Shown: positions 4,845 through 12,521 of the stretch, piece by piece | Numbering within the stretch: position 1 is the first letter of the stretch | How the letters are laid out: each line of letters starts with the position of its first letter | From: a virus | Length of the DNA: 20,713 bases | Virus record (IMG/VR): IMGVR_UViG_3300045825_000462 | Coordinates: 1-20,713 of that record | Strand: one strand, 5' to 3' | Notes under the pieces: model-generated | The model's database searches: none | Told to the model about the DNA's origin: nothing | What the model saw: the letters and a program-made list of their open reading frames with translations, nothing else | Position numbers and translations under genes: made by a program

Positions 4845-4852
4845 TATAAATA
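4845..4852 (+). promoter_or_regulatory. T4-type late promoter for the gp14-like gene
   Basis: Perfect TATAAATA on the plus strand 21 bases before the ATG at 4873, and back to back with the early promoter at 4810 that fires the other way. Confidence 0.65.
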
Positions 4853-4872
4853 AACTAAAAGAAGGAGTACAT

Positions 4873-5502
4873 ATGGCATGGAACTTTAACTCAAGCCCAA
4901 ATGAATACAATTTATTCAGCAGACAAAGCAAAGAGTTCATTGACAAGTTTGGTATCCAGGTTGAATACTTTAAGATTGATAATATTGGAAGAAATATTAT
5001 CTTTAATGAATTTAACTATAGAAAATCTAATTCAAATGATGTTTTTCCTATCATGGTATATCCTGAAAATACAGAATCATTTGATAATGCCGGTGATATG
5101 TTTAGTAAATTTGGATTACAGTTTACTGACTCGATCAACCTCATGGTTTCAAAAGAATATATGAAATCTATATATGATGTTACAGATTTTAAAAATATTA
5201 TGCAATGTGTAGGTGATCTTATCCGTGTAAATCGAGGTAAGATATTTGAGGTTACAGGTATTGAGGATGAGGTTGCAGGTCTAAGTAATATGTTCACAGA
5301 AAGTAACGGGAAAAATGTCTATATGTTAAAATGTAGAATCTATAACTATAATCCACGTGATGAAGTAGAAGAATTAATTCCGAATGATGAATATGATTTT
5401 AGTAATCTAACATCTGTATTTAATGACATCAAGACAGAACAAGAAACAGAAGCAGCAAAATCAACAACAACTAGAGATTCCGTCTTTGGTACATTAGGAT
5501 AA
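4873..5502 (+). CDS. gp14-like neck (head completion) protein
   Basis: A 209-residue protein resembling T4 gp14, the neck protein that with gp13 closes the filled head and receives the tail (T4 gp14 is about 256 residues). The matching parts are the central MFSKFGLQFTDSINLMVSKE segment (about residues 78-97, compare FFSNFGMQVQDEVTLSI in T4 gp14) and GDLIRVNRGKIFEVTGIEDE (about 117-136, compare GDLIYFP...FEINWVE). The tail is acidic. The start has AAGGAG five bases upstream and a perfect late promoter. In T4 this gene sits with genes 13 and 15; here its neighbours are fibre genes and tRNAs, so the structural block has been rearranged. Assignment is by remembered similarity, not alignment. Confidence 0.7.
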   Translation: MAWNFNSSPNEYNLFSRQSKEFIDKFGIQVEYFKIDNIGRNIIFNEFNYRKSNSNDVFPIMVYPENTESFDNAGDMFSKFGLQFTDSINLMVSKEYMKSIYDVTDFKNIMQCVGDLIRVNRGKIFEVTGIEDEVAGLSNMFTESNGKNVYMLKCRIYNYNPRDEVEELIPNDEYDFSNLTSVFNDIKTEQETEAAKSTTTRDSVFGTLG

Positions 5503-5506
5503 TAAC

Positions 5507-5963
5507 ATGGCAGTTAATACAACAGATTTACACGTAACGGATGTGGCATCATTTGCTATCATACCAACGCACCTACTGTGTTACCAGGGGATAGTTCATT
5601 ACAGTTAGCAACTACTGAATTTATACATAACGCATTATCAGGAGTTAGTACTGCAAAATATCATTTTATTGCAACTGAAGGTCAATCAGTATTTGATGCA
5701 GGTGTTGCTTTGGTTGACCCAATATCAACACACTCACAATAATAGATACTTTAATGATATTAAAACAATCTGAGGTTTATATAAGCTCCGCAAGGGAAAG
5801 ACCTGCAGGTGCTGATGTTGGTACAAACTCTTTATTTTATGGAGGATCTTCATCAACATATAATAATATAGCTTCACTTATAACTACATATGGTACATTA
5901 GTTCAAAATGATGTTAATGTAGGTACAGGTAGATGGGTCTTGCTGATGCATCCCTATAAATAA
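5507..5963 (+). pseudogene. Frameshifted tail-fibre gene remnant
   Basis: Three open pieces in three frames follow one another. The first starts at ATG 5507 (MAVNTTDLHVTDVASF...) and stops at 5606-5608. The second runs in the next frame through NAPTVLPGDSSLQLATTEF, the short motif found in phage tail fibres and matched in the intact gene below (PTPLPGDNTTKVATTAFV), and stops at 5740-5742. The third (5754-5963) ends ...GTGRWVLLMHPYK. The continuity of fibre-like sequence across frames indicates a gene broken by at least two indels, right after the gp14-like gene with only four bases between. The last stop overlaps the late promoter of the next fibre gene. Confidence 0.65.
5955..5962 (+). promoter_or_regulatory. 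T4-type late promoter for the collar/kelch fibre gene
   Basis: Perfect TATAAATA on the plus strand, overlapping the end of the fibre remnant and 56 bases before the ATG at 6018. Confidence 0.6.
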
Positions 5964-5978
5964 ACAAAAAGGAATACT

Positions 5979-6017
5979 ATGTTAGAAAATACCACAGTTA
6001 AACTTTGGAGACAATAA
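5979..6017 (+). CDS. 12-codon leader ORF before the fibre gene
   Basis: MLENTTVKLWRQ and TAA, directly abutting the ATG of the fibre gene (TAAATG). It has a plausible ribosome binding site (AAAAGGA, six bases away). The VKLWR stretch resembles the start of phage minor structural proteins, so this may be a remnant, or a leader peptide that couples translation. Low confidence. Confidence 0.3.
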   Translation: MLENTTVKLWRQ

Positions 6018-8060
6018 ATGATAACTTTAAAAAGAAATAAAGGTTCTGCATTATCACACGATGAACTTGATGACAATTTTGCAGGTTCTGTAAATATATT
6101 TGATGCACAAACTGTTGATGGTGTTAAGACATTCACATCATCACCCGTTGTACCAACACCTTTACCAGGTGATAATACAACAAAGGTTGCAACAACAGCT
6201 TTTGTTACATCTGCTGTTACTTCTGCTGTTACTACTGATACTGTTCAAAATGTAACTGGTCAGAAAACATTTACACAGTTAATCAAAACAGATGGAATTG
6301 TCTCTATATTAAACACAAATGGTGGATCATATATTGATTTAAATGATGGGCAAATCTCTATTGGTACTGGATTGAATAGTGCTAGTAATGTTCCTGAGAT
6401 AAGTATTGAAAATACTGGCTATGGGATGAGTGTTGTATTCCGACCATCAGATACTGTTGTTTTTCAAGCTCCTAGTGTTTTTGGATTCGGTATAAATGTT
6501 CAAGGACCGTCAGGTTTTGGGGATATTTCCTCTCATAATAATATTTGTGATTTTTTACGAATTTATGATTATGGAAATGGGTTAAATGCCTCTTATGAAA
6601 AAACGATACCAATTAATGATAATTCCTTTCAAATGGCAAATACAGCTTTTATTCAATCATTACTTGGTACATCATTGGCTACTAAACAGGCTACATTAGC
6701 TTCTGGTACTAATATTAAAACTGTTAATGGTACTAGTATTCTTGGTGCCGGCGATATTACTATTTCTGGTGGTAGCACAGATATACATTCATTAACTGAG
6801 AAAACAATACTGGCTAATACAGATGAATTTCTTATCTGGGATTCAATTACAAGTACTTATAAGAAAACAACATTCTTACAATTAAAGAATATTGTAGTAT
6901 CAAATACATATTCGGAAGTTGGGTCAATTGTTCTATATAATAATATTCCAACTGGTTACTTAGAATGTAATGGTCAAGCTATTTCAAGAACTATGTACTC
7001 GGCTTTATTTGCTGTTATTAGTACAACTTATGGTGCTGGTGATGGAAGTACAACATTTAACCTTCCTAATTTAGCTACAACTGCTAGTGTTACTTTTGTT
7101 GCTGGTCCAAACTTAACATATGAGTATGCTAATCACGCTATGCAATTCTTATCAACTGATGAATTTGCTCTTGATACTACTGGGATTCAAGGAGCAGTCG
7201 GGGAATTCTACAAGATATCTGGGAATGTATTTGCTAATAGCACAAGTAATGCTGGTATTAATGTTTCAATGACTAATGGAGGTCTTCCCTATAAAATTTC
7301 TCCTTTAAATCATCCTGATTACACCGGAGAGCAGGCTTTCCTAGTATCTGGTGAAGGTTCAGTTAATGGGACCGGATCTGATTTATCAGTTTTCAATGCC
7401 GGGTATTGGTCAGGACCCAATCCTGGTCAAAGTGGGATGTTACCAATGATCAACAATGGGGCAGTAGGGTATTCACAAATCACATTAGCTGATAATCGAG
7501 TATTATTTATGGGTGGTATCAAGAATTCAGTACCGCAAAACACTACAGCAATAGTTCAGTATAATGGGTTGGGTACTCCTATGACTATAACTACTAGTAC
7601 TCCTCTTCCAAGCTCATTATATTATCATAGAGTTTCTCAACTTCATGATGGTCGAATTCTTATTACTGGTGGATTTACTTCTACTGGCGCAGCAAACAAA
7701 ACTTATATTGGTACTATTACTGGAACGACGATCACGTATGTTGAAAGCAACATACTTCCGACGGATTTATTCGGGCATGAACAAACAGTACTATTAGATG
7801 GTAGAGTATTAATTACTGGTGGGTCATCTAATACGGATATGGCTGGATTATCAAATAAAGCCTATATTTTAACAATAGTTGGTAATACAATTTTATATAG
7901 TGATCCTATAATCATGCCAAGTAACCTTTTCGAGCATAGAGCTTTACTACTTTCATTTGGTAGAGTATTAATTACTGGTGGTATGGCGTCAGCAGGTACC
8001 CCAACTAATAAAACATATTTCCTTACCGTCGAGAGTGGTAAAAGAAGTATTAAGTATTAA
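6018..8060 (+). CDS. Tail fibre / receptor-binding protein with collar domain and kelch-like repeats
   Basis: A 680-residue fibre protein. Residues 1-30 (MITLKRNKG...LDDNF) are an N-terminal module shared with the fibre genes at 8086 and 18589. Around 40-60 is the PTPLPGDNTTKVATTAFV fibre motif. About 299-345 is a phage tail-collar domain (GSIVLYNNIPTGYLECNGQ ... YGAGDGSTTFNLP). The last 200 residues hold four kelch-like blades about 52 residues apart, each with DxRVLxxGG or DGRILITGG. The fourth stops abruptly: the strand KTYFLTVESG runs into KRSIKY and a stop supplied by a tandem 7-bp repeat. Most kelch propellers have six or seven blades, so the protein may be truncated. GGAG lies seven bases before the ATG. 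It probably binds the host surface at the tail tip. Confidence 0.85.
   Translation: MITLKRNKGSALSHDELDDNFAGSVNIFDAQTVDGVKTFTSSPVVPTPLPGDNTTKVATTAFVTSAVTSAVTTDTVQNVTGQKTFTQLIKTDGIVSILNTNGGSYIDLNDGQISIGTGLNSASNVPEISIENTGYGMSVVFRPSDTVVFQAPSVFGFGINVQGPSGFGDISSHNNICDFLRIYDYGNGLNASYEKTIPINDNSFQMANTAFIQSLLGTSLATKQATLASGTNIKTVNGTSILGAGDITISGGSTDIHSLTEKTILANTDEFLIWDSITSTYKKTTFLQLKNIVVSNTYSEVGSIVLYNNIPTGYLECNGQAISRTMYSALFAVISTTYGAGDGSTTFNLPNLATTASVTFVAGPNLTYEYANHAMQFLSTDEFALDTTGIQGAVGEFYKISGNVFANSTSNAGINVSMTNGGLPYKISPLNHPDYTGEQAFLVSGEGSVNGTGSDLSVFNAGYWSGPNPGQSGMLPMINNGAVGYSQITLADNRVLFMGGIKNSVPQNTTAIVQYNGLGTPMTITTSTPLPSSLYYHRVSQLHDGRILITGGFTSTGAANKTYIGTITGTTITYVESNILPTDLFGHEQTVLLDGRVLITGGSSNTDMAGLSNKAYILTIVGNTILYSDPIIMPSNLFEHRALLLSFGRVLITGGMASAGTPTNKTYFLTVESGKRSIKY
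6316..6407 (+). repeat. 92-bp exact direct repeat, copy 1
   Basis: Identical over 92 bases to 8243-8334 in the next fibre gene. It encodes the stretch from NGGSYIDLNDGQ to EISI in both genes in the same frame. Confidence 0.95.
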
Positions 8061-8072
8061 GTATTAAGTATT
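8045..8072 (+). repeat. Four tandem copies of AAGTATT
   Basis: Perfect 7-bp tandem repeat, four units, spanning the stop codon of the kelch fibre gene and the gap before the next ATG. The unit contains TAA in every frame within three copies, so any frame entering it stops. Confidence 0.95.
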
Positions 8073-8085
8073 AAAAGGATATAAT

Positions 8086-8901
8086 ATGATAACAAGAACT
8101 TCTAAAGGTGCACAATTAACCTGGCAAGAAATGGATCAGAATTTATTAAGTGTTGTAAATTTAACAGATACCCAGATTATAGATGGATTCAAATCTTTTT
8201 TAAAAACTCTTAAAGTAGGTGAATTAGCATCACTTACCAATTCAAATGGTGGATCATATATTGATTTAAATGATGGGCAAATCTCTATTGGTACTGGATT
8301 GAATAGTGCTAGTAATGTTCCTGAGATAAGTATTCAAAATTATGTTTAGGGACAAACTGTTGAGTTCAATCCTTCAGACTCAGTTATAATTAACTCAACA
8401 TTATCACTTAATGGTAAACTCTATGCAAATACAGATATAGACTGGAATTCTGCAACAACTTTTAATAATATGAATCTTGGAGGTATCAATTTTACTGGTG
8501 GAAGTTATAATTTTTCACCAGAATATATAGGTATGTATCCAAGTACATTTATGACGGTTCGTGGAGTAATTGAGTCTAAAGATTCATGGAGTACTGACTG
8601 GGATGAAGATAATATTATTGATTTTCTTAAAAACACATTGCTTATAAAAGATGTATTATCTGGAACAGTTAATTTTACATTTAAGACATTACCAGAATTC
8701 ACAACAAATGATAACTCAACATCACTCTGGTCAAAAACTATTAAACTTATTTTAACTAATACATTAGATGCAACTATAACATGGGACCCAAAAATTATAT
8801 GGATCAGACCACCTGTTTATTCATCTAGTGAAATTATTGTAGTAATGGAATTAAATATAGGTGCATCAGGTTTAACAAACGCATACGCATATACAGTGTG
8901 A
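8086..8901 (+). pseudogene. Second tail-fibre gene interrupted by an in-frame amber codon
   Basis: One reading frame of 271 codons plus stop, broken only by TAG at 8347-8349. It begins with the shared MIT...KG module, carries the 92-bp repeat, and after the TAG continues in frame as GQTVEFNPSDSVIINSTLSL. Aligned codon by codon with the neighbouring fibre gene (ENTGYGMSVVFRPSDTV), the TAG sits exactly where that gene has TAT (Tyr), so one base change explains it. The part after the stop has its own ATG at 8470 but no evident ribosome binding site there. AAGGA lies upstream of the start at 8086. The gene is either inactivated, read through, or makes an 87-residue stub. The C-terminal domain is not recognised. 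Confidence 0.75.
8243..8334 (+). repeat. 92-bp exact direct repeat, copy 2
   Basis: Exact copy of 6316-6407. It ends 12 bases before the amber codon. Confidence 0.95.
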
Positions 8902-8915
8902 TTTTCACACTGTAT
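8891..8915 (+). terminator. Rho-independent-type terminator after the fibre genes
   Basis: Perfect 11-bp stem ATACAGTGTGA / TCACACTGTAT with a 3-base loop, followed by a pyrimidine-rich CTTCTTTCC. The stem includes the TGA stop of the fibre gene. Confidence 0.7.
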
Positions 8916-8948
8916 CTTCTTTCCTTCAACTTAAATTAATCAAAACTA

Positions 8949-8957
8949 TGTTATAAT
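8949..8957 (+). promoter_or_regulatory. Possible rightward extended -10 promoter (antisense to capsid gene)
   Basis: TGTTATAAT on the plus strand in the gap between the converging fibre and capsid operons. It would fire rightwards into the capsid gene terminator and the antisense of gp23. No plus-strand gene follows. It may be a chance match. Confidence 0.25.
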
Positions 8958-8997
8958 TGTTAACACATCATTCATTAATTCCTAGAATTTTTGAGAT

Positions 8998-9032
8998 AAA
9001 AAAAGGTCACTCAATTAAAAATTGAATGACCT
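8998..9032 (-). terminator. Rho-independent terminator of the head operon
   Basis: On the minus strand, AGGTCATTCAATT pairs with AATTGAGTGACCT (13 positions, one mismatch) across a short loop and is followed by seven T. It lies about 35 bases past the capsid gene stop. Confidence 0.85.
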
Positions 9033-9064
9033 ACGTATTAGAGATACACTAAGGTATCATCCAC

Positions 9065-10390
9065 TTATTGAAGTGGAGATACTTTACCTGCTGCTGCCGT
9101 GAAATCTACACCGAATGTACTGATGAAGTTCTCTGGGTTAAGAGGAGTTGTGTCGATTGCATAACGTTGTGACAAGATGATAGCTGGTTGGCCACTTTCT
9201 TGAAGTGTTACCCGTTGGAACGTTGCTGGAACGTATGGGCTGAAGAATACAGCTGAATCACGACGATCTTGACCTTTGTACAATACAGTTGCATAATCGT
9301 TTTCTGCGAAAGTGTCAACAACAACTTTGTAACGACCATCGAATGTTCCTGCTACTGCTGTAGACATACCATCAACTGTTGTTTGTACACCGCTTGCAGT
9401 GAATCCACCAAGTGCTTCAAGAACAACTGATACTTTTGGAGATACAAGTAATGTATTACCAGCACCACGACGAGTCAAACGACCAATTTTAGCTGCTTCG
9501 TCAGCAAGTTTGATTGCAAGAATACGATATTTTTCGATTTCCCAACGACCATCATATCCACCGATTGCAGCATCTGTTGCAACACGTGCTGTGTTATTAA
9601 CTTTGTTGATGATTTCACGGTCAATTTCTGCTTGCATTTCGTAACTCATGATTCCCATAAGTTCTTCATCAGCGTTCAATTGGTGTTGAGATTTCAAATC
9701 TTGGTACATCTCAAGAGTATATTTACCTTTCAATTTACGAGTTTGTGCTTCAACAGATTTACGTTTAAGTTCGAATCCGATTTCATTCATATCTTCGCCA
9801 AGTTTTTCACCCGCTGCTGTACTGAATGGACCTGTGTAACCTTTAAGAACACGATTAAATGTTGCTTCGTTTGAGTAAGTGTCAAGAATAACTGCAGTAT
9901 GTGTACCGTCAGTGATTGTGTTAGTTCCGTTTGCTACTGCAGTTACATCGTTCCAAAGAACTTTAACTACGTCAACACCGTCTACTACTGCTGATTCTTT
10001 GTAAATAACTTTTCCAGCAACTGTTAAAAGGTCACCTTCTGCTTTAGATACAACAACGATTTGTTTTTTAGGACTTGGAGAGATACCATTGATACCGTTA
10101 CCAGTGTATGAACTTGTCATTGCATAGATGAATCCAGTTGGACCTGCAAGTGGTTGAACACCAGCAATTTCGTTTGCGATCAAGTTAGGATATACACGAC
10201 GTACAAGAGGCATAAGGATTTTTGTAAATCCTGCGATGTCAGCTGCAGCTGTCCCTTCTTTCAACATTGCTTCGATAGCTTTTTCTTGTTGTTCAAGAAT
10301 AACAGCCATAGTATTCATGTCTGATTTCTTAATTGACGAAAAATTTTCGCTCAACAATTCTTTTTGGAATTTTTCTGTTAGGTTTTGCAT
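9065..10390 (-). CDS. 23: Major capsid protein (gp23-like)
   Basis: A 441-residue precursor of the main head protein (T4 gp23 is 521). The diagnostic segment at residues 61-91, PLVRRVYPNLIANEIAGVQP then GPTGFIYAM, matches the T4 capsid signature (MVRR...P.LIA.D..GVQP...PTG). The first 45 residues are charged and helical and should be removed by the gp21 protease. Candidate cleavage sites of the LxE type end at residues 15, 33 and 45. It is the last gene of the head operon (gp20, gp67-like, gp21, gp22, gp23). AAGG lies ahead of the ATG, and a CATAAATA late-type box lies at 10425-10432. A strong terminator follows. It was probably acquired vertically with its operon. Confidence 0.95.
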   Translation of the reverse strand: MQNLTEKFQKELLSENFSSIKKSDMNTMAVILEQQEKAIEAMLKEGTAAADIAGFTKILMPLVRRVYPNLIANEIAGVQPLAGPTGFIYAMTSSYTGNGINGISPSPKKQIVVVSKAEGDLLTVAGKVIYKESAVVDGVDVVKVLWNDVTAVANGTNTITDGTHTAVILDTYSNEATFNRVLKGYTGPFSTAAGEKLGEDMNEIGFELKRKSVEAQTRKLKGKYTLEMYQDLKSQHQLNADEELMGIMSYEMQAEIDREIINKVNNTARVATDAAIGGYDGRWEIEKYRILAIKLADEAAKIGRLTRRGAGNTLLVSPKVSVVLEALGGFTASGVQTTVDGMSTAVAGTFDGRYKVVVDTFAENDYATVLYKGQDRRDSAVFFSPYVPATFQRVTLQESGQPAIILSQRYAIDTTPLNPENFISTFGVDFTAAAGKVSPLQ

Positions 10391-10424
10391 ATTACCTTGT
10401 TTCCTTTTATTAATTGATTTGTTT

Positions 10425-10432
10425 TATTTATG
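10425..10432 (-). promoter_or_regulatory. Late-type promoter box ahead of the capsid gene
   Basis: CATAAATA, one base off the T4 late octamer, about 35 bases before the capsid start and just past the scaffold stop. An extra promoter here would boost capsid protein over the upstream genes. Confidence 0.45.
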
Positions 10433-10434
10433 TT

Positions 10435-11184
10435 TTAGAAAAAACGTGCAGAATCTGCAACTGATTTATCTAATGTAGAACCTGCGAACGCTTCTACGGC
10501 CTCTGATACTGATACTGCAGGTACGTCAGCTGTTACAGCAGGTACGTCATCTGTTTTTGAACCAATAACACTTTCTTTTAATACTTCAAGTGATTTCAAG
10601 TATTTTGCAGAATTGCTTGCATCGAATTCAACTACGCTTGCGAGTTTGTCGAATTTTTCTTTTTGAACAACACTCATACCTTCTTTTACTTCAGCAACTA
10701 GGCCCATTTTAAGAAGTTCTGCTTTTTGTTTTTTCAATTCCATATTTTCAACAACAAGTGCATCAATGCGCGCTGTACTTTCTACAACTGCTTCACGTGC
10801 TTCTGTGTCATCAAGATTTTCAGAAATAGTTTTCAATTCTACACCACCTGCGATAAGCAATGCATTGAAACCTTCCAATAGAGATTCGAGTTTTTCACCC
10901 TGTACACTTTCTTCAATTGTGATTTTGTTTTCTTTGATATACTCTTCAGCGATCAAGTTCAAAAACTCATCAAGATTTTCAAGCAATTTTTCTTTGTATT
11001 CTGCAGCTTCAGCAACGAATTTGTCTGTGATTTCTTTTTCTTTAGCTTCTACCAATTCAACAATTTTTTCTGCTACAAGTGTTTCAACTTTAGTGTCTAC
11101 TGCTGATGTAAAAGATTCAGAAATTTCTTTCTTCAACTCGTCTGTGAAAACAGCTTCATCAAGTTTAGCAAGGATATTTTCCAT
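10435..11184 (-). CDS. 22: Prohead core scaffolding protein (gp22-like)
   Basis: A 249-residue, highly charged, helix-rich protein with long Glu/Lys coiled-coil stretches (for example residues 30-75 and 125-165), close in size to T4 gp22 (269). The scaffold fills the prohead and is degraded by gp21 during maturation. The segment LLKMGLVAEVKEGMSVVQKEKFDKLA near 160-185 is typical of the C-terminal half of gp22 homologues. Position between protease and capsid genes fits exactly. Start at 11184 with AAAAGGAAAATA upstream. Assigned mostly from gene order and composition. Confidence 0.85.
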   Translation of the reverse strand: MENILAKLDEAVFTDELKKEISESFTSAVDTKVETLVAEKIVELVEAKEKEITDKFVAEAAEYKEKLLENLDEFLNLIAEEYIKENKITIEESVQGEKLESLLEGFNALLIAGGVELKTISENLDDTEAREAVVESTARIDALVVENMELKKQKAELLKMGLVAEVKEGMSVVQKEKFDKLASVVEFDASNSAKYLKSLEVLKESVIGSKTDDVPAVTADVPAVSVSEAVEAFAGSTLDKSVADSARFF

Positions 11185-11214
11185 ATCTTATTTTCCTTTT
11201 AATTAATTACAATA

Positions 11215-12144
11215 TTATTTATTAATATTAAACTTTAAGTTAACAGCTTCAATTATAGAATATATAATATCATTAACTGCCGTCGCCTTGTCGTCATCTT
11301 TAAGATCTTTCACATTATCATCAAGTGCAACCATTAGTTTGTCCATTGCACGTTTGCCATCTGGCGAAACATTAAATTTCTTTGCATACGCTGAACCAAT
11401 TTTATGTGTTACTTTGTAGAATTTAGGTGATGCTGCTGCTGTTTCAGGATTAGATTCTATCTCTGATAACATACTGAATAAATCTTTAAATTTGCCTTTT
11501 GCTGCTTCCTGTACCAAAGTTTTATCGACAATTGAACAACCGCTTTCGCTACACATTGTTACCTTCTCAATCTCACCTGATTCTGTTACTTCGTAATCAA
11601 AATCTTGTACTACACCATTTTCAACAATTAATGACTCTGATATACCATTTAAGTAACTACCTGGGTTACTTGGGTTATCAACTAGATCATATGTGATAAG
11701 TTTAAAACTTTCTACCACACCGTCACGTCCTACTGATCCTACACCACGTGAGCTGATACCAATTTTGATGCCTTCATCAATAAGATTTTTCAATCTGTTT
11801 GCCTCAGGATTATCAAGTAATTTTGCTTTTCCGTAAACGAAGTCACCTTCCATACGAAGCTCAGTAATCTTGATAACTGCTTTCATTGGGTCAACTGTTG
11901 TACGTGGAGGATGTTGCCACTCGCCAAGTTTCTCTAATCCTGAACCTTTAAGAACGGATTGATATTCAAGGACTTGTTTTTGCCATACATTTGTTGGATA
12001 GATACGCTTATTGGCATTTCTTACGTTAGCTGTTGAAAATACACCTTCGACATAATATGATTTAGATTTAAAACCACTTGCCTCATTAATATCTTCAACA
12101 CAATATCCGTCTAATGGTACGGCTTGTTCGAGAATAAGTTTCAT
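11215..12144 (-). CDS. 21: Prohead core maturation protease (gp21-like)
   Basis: A serine protease that cleaves scaffold and capsid proteins inside the prohead. From the chosen start the protein is 309 residues. The catalytic His is likely H78 in GEWQHPP, and the nucleophile Ser S131 or S132 in GISSRGVGS, the two signature blocks of the T4 gp21 / herpesvirus-protease-like fold. An acidic residue around YDLVDNP (about 155) follows. The frame could open seven codons earlier at 12165, but AGAGGAG lies just upstream of the ATG at 12144 and nothing good precedes the earlier one. The C-terminal 100 residues beyond the protease domain look like a linker and self-cleaved tail. Confidence 0.92.
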   Translation of the reverse strand: MKLILEQAVPLDGYCVEDINEASGFKSKSYYVEGVFSTANVRNANKRIYPTNVWQKQVLEYQSVLKGSGLEKLGEWQHPPRTTVDPMKAVIKITELRMEGDFVYGKAKLLDNPEANRLKNLIDEGIKIGISSRGVGSVGRDGVVESFKLITYDLVDNPSNPGSYLNGISESLIVENGVVQDFDYEVTESGEIEKVTMCSESGCSIVDKTLVQEAAKGKFKDLFSMLSEIESNPETAAASPKFYKVTHKIGSAYAKKFNVSPDGKRAMDKLMVALDDNVKDLKDDDKATAVNDIIYSIIEAVNLKFNINK

Positions 12145-12207
12145 CGATTTACTCCTCTTTGACATGCTGTACTGAGATAAGAATTTAAAATTTAATTCTC
12201 ACTACAA

Positions 12208-12468
12208 TTATTCTGCATCAATTGATGCGATGTCTTCTTTTTTTGTTTCTGGTTTTACAGGTTCTTGTTTTTCTTCAGGTTTTTTTGCTGAATCGATTTG
12301 TGCAAAGATATCTTTGATACGTGCATATCCTTCCATTTCTGACTTTTTATCCTTAATATAAGGATGTGCTTTTACCTTCTGATCTAGAACTTTTTTGACT
12401 GTCGCTGCGAAAGCTGAAAATTCACCATTCTTCGCTTGATCGAGGGTTGCGGGAGATAATTCTTCCAT
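12208..12468 (-). CDS. Small prohead core protein (gp67-like)
   Basis: An 86-residue protein lying between portal and protease genes, where T4 has genes 67 and 68. The first 55 residues are probably helical (TLDQAKNGEFSAFAATVKKV and onward). The rest is Lys/Glu/Pro rich (KKPEEKQEPVKPETKKED), like the highly charged tail of T4 gp67, an internal core protein cut to peptides by gp21. No separate gp68 is present. A perfect late promoter precedes it (12496-12503). Assignment rests on position, size and composition. Confidence 0.65.
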   Translation of the reverse strand: MEELSPATLDQAKNGEFSAFAATVKKVLDQKVKAHPYIKDKKSEMEGYARIKDIFAQIDSAKKPEEKQEPVKPETKKEDIASIDAE

Positions 12469-12495
12469 TGGATGCCTTTAATTTTTATTCAGTGT

Positions 12496-12503
12496 TATTT
12501 ATA
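12496..12503 (-). promoter_or_regulatory. T4-type late promoter ahead of the gp67-like gene
   Basis: Perfect TATAAATA on the minus strand, 28 bases before the ATG at 12468, in the gap after the portal gene. Confidence 0.6.
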
Positions 12504-12521
12504 GATTAAAATTTACTGAAG

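Noticed and set aside
9399-11206. Plus-strand open frames opposite the capsid and scaffold genes
   Set aside because: They are mirror frames of strongly coding minus-strand genes, with odd composition and no ribosome sites.
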